DNA from: Cryptomeria japonica | Taxonomy: Eukaryota; Streptophyta; Pinopsida; Cupressales; Cupressaceae | NCBI RefSeq assembly: GCF_030272615.1 | Contig: NC_081405.1 | Coordinates: 26,926,272 to 26,990,271 of the forward strand | Reading direction: 5' to 3' | DNA length: 64,000 nt | Shown here: piece by piece, positions 58,331 to 64,000 of the stretch | How positions within the stretch are numbered: the stretch's first letter is position 1 | Layout of the letters: every line of letters starts with the position of its first letter | Notes under the pieces: model-generated | Databases searched by the model: none | Told to the model about the DNA's origin: nothing | What the model saw: only the letters and a program-made list of their open reading frames with translations | Position numbers and translations under genes: made by a program

Positions 58331-58960
58331 TCCTTGAGGAGAGCCTTCCGACTTGTAGATCCTTCGAGCTTGGGAGTCGCCATCTTGATACCTACACAAC
58401 ATTTCACAATTAATAATATATCTTGTAGTGTAGAAATTAGGATTCAAAAGGAAGATTTAAGATTTTAATTAGGAAACTTCATGATAAATCTTGAGTTATC
58501 ATTTCCTAATTAACCATGTAATACTTAGAATTTTCAAAATAAAAGTTCAAAATTCAAATCTTCAATAATGGTGTCAAAATAATTTCGCCATACCTCTCCT
58601 TGAGAATTAATTCTAAAAAATGATGCAAAAATAAGGTGAATTTCGCTAGGCAAAGTGTAGATCATAGCCTCCTCTTGGATGAATCACGCCTCCTCTAGCT
58701 TCAAAAGAATTTCACCTTCCACTAGCTTCTCCAAAATCTGGAAATTCGCCTTCAAATACCTTCAAAAGTCTGGAAATTACCCTCCAATCTAGCAAGAAAT
58801 TCGCCTCTCCAATAGCCTTCAAGATGAATTTCGCACTTAAAGGAATGATTGAATGATTTGAAATGTGAAGCGACACTCCTCAATATATAGAGCGCTCACC
58901 TTCCACTTACCCATGAGGTCGACCTGATTTTTAGGAGGACGGTGCCTTTAGGACATTTTC

Positions 58961-60764
58961 GCCCTAGACCCTGGGTGAGGGACAGGAGCACTTTTTCACT
59001 TTTGGGTTAGGATTCTCAATTTTTTGAAGTCAAACCTTTGTTCACCATGCTTTAGATGATCCTTCCCATCTCACACAACTTTGCCTTAGCATAATCTCGA
59101 AGGGAATTTGTTGTTTTCATAAAAAGCGCTCTGGTCCTTCAGTGAGGGACGAGAGCACTTTTGAGTCCATTGCATGAATTCTTGATCATATCAACTTCAA
59201 ATTATCCTCCAGGTGTAGAATATCACATTTCACTCCATCTTGAGCCTTGGTAATAAAAATATCATTTCAAAATGCAAGGTAAATGGTCATATTTGGAAAT
59301 TGCGCCCTGGTCCCTTGGTGAGGGATGGGAGCACTTTTGCCAATTGTCATCAAAATTTGCAACTCTCGCATCTCAATTCCACTTCAAGGCATTTTAAACA
59401 CTTTTTCAAACTTGCGCCTTGGAATCAATTTGTCCAAAATTGGTGAAAAAGGCTAGATAACATGTTAAGTGCTCTGGTCCTTCAGTGAGGGACAGGAGCA
59501 CTTTTTCAACTTCAAGCTTATTCGTCTTTTGCTAGCTTTCCAAATTATCTTCAATGGGCTAATCATGTCCTCTTCCATTCATTTCAATCACAAACTCGCC
59601 TTGTCTTTGCAAGAGATTTGCACTTTTTTGGAAAATCGCTCTGGTCCCATGGAGAGGGACGTGAGCACTTTTTGACAAATCGCTTTGGTCCCTTGGAGAG
59701 GGACAGGAGCACTTTTTACATTTTGGCGTACTTCTTTGTTCTTTAAACCTCTCAATTGCATCTAAGACATAAAACATCATTCGTCCTTCCCATCCAAGTC
59801 AAGTTTTGCCATAAAATATCAAACAAAGAGGAGAAACTTGAAAAAGTGCCATGGTCCTTCAGTGAGGGACGGGAGCACTTTTTGTCATTTGGGTTGATTT
59901 ACTCCTTTGTGATCCGCTTAAATTATATTCAATGTACAAAACATGCTTCCCTTAACCTCTTCAAACCATAAAATCACTTTAATCTTGCAAAGGCAGTGCA
60001 AATTTGAAATTCAGTGCTCCGGTCCTTCAGTGAGGGACGGGAGCACTTTTTGCTCTCTAAGCCAAATTGTCTCACTTTTCATCTTGAAATTCCTTTGCTA
60101 GGGAAGATTTCATCTTACTTCATGCTATGAATAGAAGTTAATGTCCAATAAAGGTCTAAAATTGTGCATATAAAGAAAAGTGCTCTGGTCCTTCAGTGAG
60201 GGACGGGAGCACTTTTTACCTTCTAGGCAAAAACTTCATCATTTCATTGTTTTCAATCAAGTCTGGATGCTTTATCATGTTCATTTCGTCCTCCACCATG
60301 CCTTTGATGTCTCAATTTAACCAAACAAGGCTAGGAATGACTCAAATAAGTCTTTTCGCCCTGGTCCTTCAGTGAAGGACGGGAGCACTTTGCCTTGGTC
60401 CCTTGGAGAGGGACGGGAGCACTTTTTCTTTCAACCTTCAAATTTCATCATTTTCATGCCTTCAAAATCTTCAAAAGTATCGAGTCACGTCCAATTATCA
60501 TTCCAGAAGACCCTGCACAAAACAAAATAGAAAAGTCAGTGACAAAAATGCATAAAATAACATTTGTGCTCTGGTCCCTTGGAGGGACGGGAGCACTTTT
60601 GTCCTTTCTGGCTAAAATATTCAAAATTTAGGTCTCCAATCATTTCACAAGGCAGAATTAGGTCATCTTCAAGGCTAGGAATCAGTTAGCAAGCCCTCGC
60701 AAAACAAGAAATTGCACTTAGAATGAAATTCGCCCTAGGCCTCTAGTGAAGGACAGGAGCACTT
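58961..60764. repeat. Hairpin array 1 (13 motifs, ~167-bp period)
   Basis: Motifs start at 58,961; 59,126; 59,302; 59,469; 59,637; 59,681; 59,845; 60,012; 60,179; 60,357; 60,391; 60,565; 60,730. The consensus is GTGCTCTGGTCC, a loop TTCAGTGA, then GGGACGGGAGCAC followed by TTTTT. GTGCTC pairs with GAGCAC and GGTCC with GGGAC, an arm of ~11-12 bp. The ~130 bp between motifs are much more diverged than the motifs. Two motif pairs are spaced only 34-44 bp. Confidence 0.9.
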
Positions 60765-61158
60765 CCCTGTTTTAGGCATCATCTTGCCTCCGAAATTTGA
60801 TCAAAATTTACCTAGGTAAGAATATACAATTTCATCTTCAAAATGCTAACACTTAGACAAAATTTGAATTTTACCCCAAAATTTCCGAGTCTAGACCTAA
60901 CCTGGGACATATCTGACTTTCCAGACAGACTCACCTTACTTCAAAAATCAACCTTCGAAAGGACGCTTAATAACTTTCAAAATTTGACTGGACTTAGCTT
61001 GAAAAAATATCCAAAAGAAACCCTTAAGGCTTAGCCCTAGCCCAGACAGACCACTCACTCACTCAAAACCCTAAAAGCAGAGAGAAGAACAGGCAAAACA
61101 AAAGTGAAAAAGAGGGGGTCCCCATTTTAATGGGGCGATGTGTGAAATGGTCACAACA

Positions 61159-64000
61159 GGTAGGTACATCGAAGTTTGTGCCACCTTCCATGAGTTAGAT
61201 ACATTGAATCTGGACATGCTGAGGTGGACCAATCTAATCGGAGAAGTGATGACTAGGACTCCACCTCGTCTGACACTTGGTTGATGCCAATTTGATGTTG
61301 CTGAGAAGCTAGCTTTAATTAACTCTTCTGGAACTATCTGCTCCTTCAACGAACCCTTGCTCTGACTTCTTTTTTCTTTGATGTGCAGGACGATTGATGT
61401 ACCTCGCCTTGGAATGCCGGATTGGAAGAGGTTAGTCCTGATGATGCTTGACTGAAGAAGGTCGTCCTTGTCGATGCTAGGCTGGAGGAGGTCGCCCTTA
61501 TCCTTGCTTGATCTTCTTTGATGAGAACCTGTCGACTTGTAGATCCTCCGGGCTCTGGAGTCGCCATCTTGATAGCTACACAACATTTCAAAATTAGTTC
61601 TTAAGCATTATATCTTGAAGTGTAGAAATTAAGATTCAAGAGGAAGATTTAAGATTTTAATTTAGGAAACTTCATGATAAATCTTGAGTTATCATTGCCT
61701 AATTAACCATGCAATACTTAGACTTTTCTAAAAAATGTCTAAAAATCAAATTTTGAACAAGGGCGTTAAGATGATTTCGCCATACCTCCTCTTGAGTTTT
61801 AAACTCTAAGAAATGATGTAAAAAAAAAAAAGATTTCGCTAGGCAAAGTGTAGATCAAAGCCTTCTCTAGCTTCAAAAGAATTTCACCTTCCACTAGCTT
61901 CTTCAAAAAATCTGGAAATTCGCCTTCAAATACCTTCAAAACATCTGGAAATTATCCTCCAATCTAGCAAGAAATTCGCCTCTCCAATAGCCTTCAAGAT
62001 GAATTTCGCCCTCCTTAGTCTCCACACTTAGTAGAAATTCACTCCACTCCAGCTAGATTTCGCACCTTCAATTAGCTCTCCAAATTCGCACTTGAAAGGA
62101 TGATTAAATGATTTGAATTGTGAAAAAACACCTCCAATATATAGAGCGCTCACCCCTTTGCTCCCTCTAGGCCGACTTGGCAACAAGAGGTTAAAAATAA
62201 ATAAATTTCCAAAAAAAAGGGGGGCCGACTTGGCAAAATAAGTGAAAATAAGGCCTTGTGCACTCCACATTTAATTTTAATTTAATAAAAATTAATTTTA
62301 AATGTCTCCAAGGGAATTTTTATTAATTTCAAGGCTTAAAAATTAATTTATTAAATTCAAAATGCCTTTAATTTAATGTGAATTTGATTCAAAATCTCCA
62401 AAGGGCTCAAAATTAGCAAATTTGGTGAATTCGTTAAGAATTTGAACGCTCAAGCAATGTAGAAAATGAAGGATATCACAAATTTCGCCCTGGGCCCTTG
62501 GTGAAGGCCAAAAGCGATTTTTTATTTTGTGACTAAAATCCTCAATTTTCAAAGGCAATATAATATTCATCAAGTTTCTTGGGGTCCTTTTGCCTTATCT
62601 CATCCTTGCCTTAGCACAATTTTGAAGAAAAGTTGTAGTTTTTTGGAAAAAATCGCTCTGGGCCTTCAATGAGGGTCAGGAGCGCTTTTGCAAATTTAAG
62701 CTTGTCCATGCCTTGTTGTTTCTCCAAATTATCTTCAACGGATAGAACACACCCTCTTCTATTTATTTTAATCACAAAACTTGTTTTGTCCTTGCAAGAA
62801 AATTGCACTTTTAGAATCTAGCTCCGGACCTTCAGTGAGGGTCAGGAGTGCTTTTGCAAATTTAAGCTATTTTCTCTCACCTTTCCCTTTGAAATCACCT
62901 TGATAAGGAAGAACTTTCCTTTTTCATGCTATGAATAAATCTTTAAGCCCAACAAGTGATAAAATAATGTGTCTTTCAAGAAAATCGCTTTGGACCTTCA
63001 GTGAGGGGCAGGAGTGCCCTTTTTGCTTCTTGGTATATTTCCTTATTCTTTAGACTCCCAATCGCTTCTCAGGTACAAAACATCATCTCTTGATCTTTAA
63101 ACGAGTTTGGGGGCTTCATCATGCTCATTCCACCGCTCATCTTGCCTTTAATACCTCATCTTGATCACAACAATGCTAAAAATGACCTTCATGGAGAATT
63201 TCGCCCTGGACCCTTAGAGAGGGTTAGGAGCGATTTTTCAATTTCAAGCTTATCTACCTCTTGTTGGCCCTCCAAATTTTCTTCAATGGGTAAAACATAC
63301 CTCTACGCATCCATTCCAACCATAAAAATTGCTTTGACTTTGCAAGAAAAATGTACTTTTGAGAATTTCGCTCTGGACCTTCAGAGAGGGTCAGGAGCGA
63401 TTTTCTCTTTGTTGCCCAAAATTCACCATTTTTCAAACTTTCAAACTTTCAAATGCATCCAGTAACGTCCAATCTTCTCTCTGGGAAACCCTGCACAAAA
63501 CAAGTTAGCCAAAATTAGCGAGAAATAAACTTGAACAACATTTTCACCCGGACCTTCAGGAAGGGTCAGGAGCGATTTTTACAATCTACGCTAAATTGCT
63601 CAATCTTTTAGTTTCAAATCACTTCACAGGGCAAGGTAAGATCATTTTCAAGGCTAGGAACAAGGTTTCAAATTCAAGCGAGTTGGCATATGATGTCTAC
63701 AATGAATTTCGCTCTAGACCTCCAGTGAGGGTCAGGAGCGAAATTCCCAATCTTGGCCAAAATTCATCATTTTCTTCAAGGTTTTCAATCAATCCCAAAG
63801 TCCAAACAAAATGCTTTGCAAATCAAAATTTGGTCAAATAAGGCAAGGAATGAGTCCTAGATTGATTTTCGCCCTGGACCCTCTGGAAGGGTCAAGGGTG
63901 AGATTCGCTTTGGACCTCCTGAGAGGGTCAGGAGCGAAATCCGCTTTGGACCCTCAGGAAGGGTTAGGAGCGAAATTTGACTTTTTGAACTCTCTATCAG
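61159..64000 (-). mobile_element. W1 unit, second part, minus strand, cut by window end
   Basis: It resumes exactly where W1 was interrupted (GTACATCGAAGTTTGTGCC) and follows the same order as W2: tandem repeat, GGAAATTCGCC region, then a hairpin array. Its TGTTGTGACC start lies beyond the window. Confidence 0.8.
62486..63977. repeat. Hairpin array 2 (at least 11 motifs, ~167-bp period)
   Basis: Motifs start near 62,486; 62,653; 62,820; 62,985; 63,202; 63,369; 63,545; 63,709; 63,870; 63,906; 63,942. The consensus is TCGCTCTGGACC, TTCAGTGA, GGGTCAGGAGCGA. Compared with array 1, both arms have changed together: GTGC/GCAC became TCGC/GCGA, and GTCC/GGAC became GACC/GGTC. It continues to the window edge. 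Confidence 0.9.

Larger units (their letters stand above)
56869..61158 (-). mobile_element. W2: complete 4.29 kb LTR-like unit, minus strand
   Basis: The plus strand begins TGTTGACGTG and ends GGTCACAACA, giving TGTTG/CAACA ends. A perfect 5-bp duplication GGTAG flanks it (56,864-56,868 and 61,159-61,163). Joining the flanks restores GGGGTAGGTACATCGAAG, which W2 itself carries uninterrupted near 57,933. Read on the minus strand it has a long upstream part with a hairpin array, then a TATA box (57,753), then ~860 bp to its end. No primer site or gag-pol is present, so it behaves as a solo LTR. Confidence 0.85.

Noticed and set aside
61071-61586. Open frame of 171 codons on the minus strand
   Set aside because: Part of it matches the frame at 58,447-58,097, but the shared part is a tandem repeat and the rest runs through the unit's end block; coding status is unsupported.
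58961-63977. CRISPR-like array (repeats with unique spacers)
   Set aside because: Spacers of ~130 bp are themselves diverged relatives, the host is a plant, and the array lies inside LTR-type units with target duplications.

Overview
The window is repeat-rich nuclear DNA from a plant. The low gene density, the layers of large LTR elements inserted into one another, and one conserved exon in a sea of retrotransposons suggest a very large genome, most likely a gymnosperm such as a conifer. That assignment is inference. No complete functional gene is visible. No rRNA, tRNA or CRISPR was seen. The only convincing host sequence is one translin exon (35,251-35,386, + strand) with splice signals on both sides, so much of the window may be intron or gene-flanking DNA.

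Layout. 0.7-17.8 kb: a large LTR element without gag-pol ('H'; 5' LTR ends 1431, 3' LTR begins 17,248). Inserted in it are a 3.2 kb LTR-like unit W0 (2601-6347, itself holding hAT-like element a), a 6 kb unit P (6660-12,625, perfect 5-bp target duplication CATGG), a 638-bp solo LTR (13,526-14,163), and hAT-like element b (14,224-16,180) that holds an 822-bp solo LTR. 18.5-22.6 kb: unit Q, minus strand, with a decayed ORF homologous to the one in P. 22.6-22.8 kb: a perfect 47-bp inverted repeat. 22,975-23,808: hAT-like element c with a perfect 8-bp target duplication. 25.7-33.9 kb: a decayed copia-type element (Z') interrupted by a more intact Ty1-copia element on the minus strand (25,953-32,203) with gag, protease, integrase, reverse transcriptase and RNase H. 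33.9-35.9 kb: host island with the translin exon. 35.9-42.0 kb: unit W3 containing a 1.5 kb solo LTR and hAT-like element d. 43.5-55.2 kb: a three-level nest, Z (+) > X (-) > Y (-), where Y carries an unrecognised ORF of about 1,000 codons. 55.8-64.0 kb: unit W1 interrupted by a complete 4.29 kb unit W2.

The most unusual material is the W/P/Q family. Each unit starts TGTTGTGACC in its own orientation where that end is preserved and ends in CAACA or a close variant. The best copies are bounded by 5-bp duplications, and each has a TATA-like promoter about 0.8-0.9 kb before its 3' end. They look like solo LTRs of 3-6 kb. Their long U3 part carries different cargo in different copies: a protein-coding region of about 1,000 codons in P and Q, and in W1 and W2 an array of hairpin motifs repeating every ~167 bp whose two arms change together between arrays. 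A second theme is a set of four hAT-like elements, each with its own densely repeated end motif; three share palindromic GC-rich core sequence. All coordinates and repeat comparisons were made by eye; boundaries without a target duplication are approximate.
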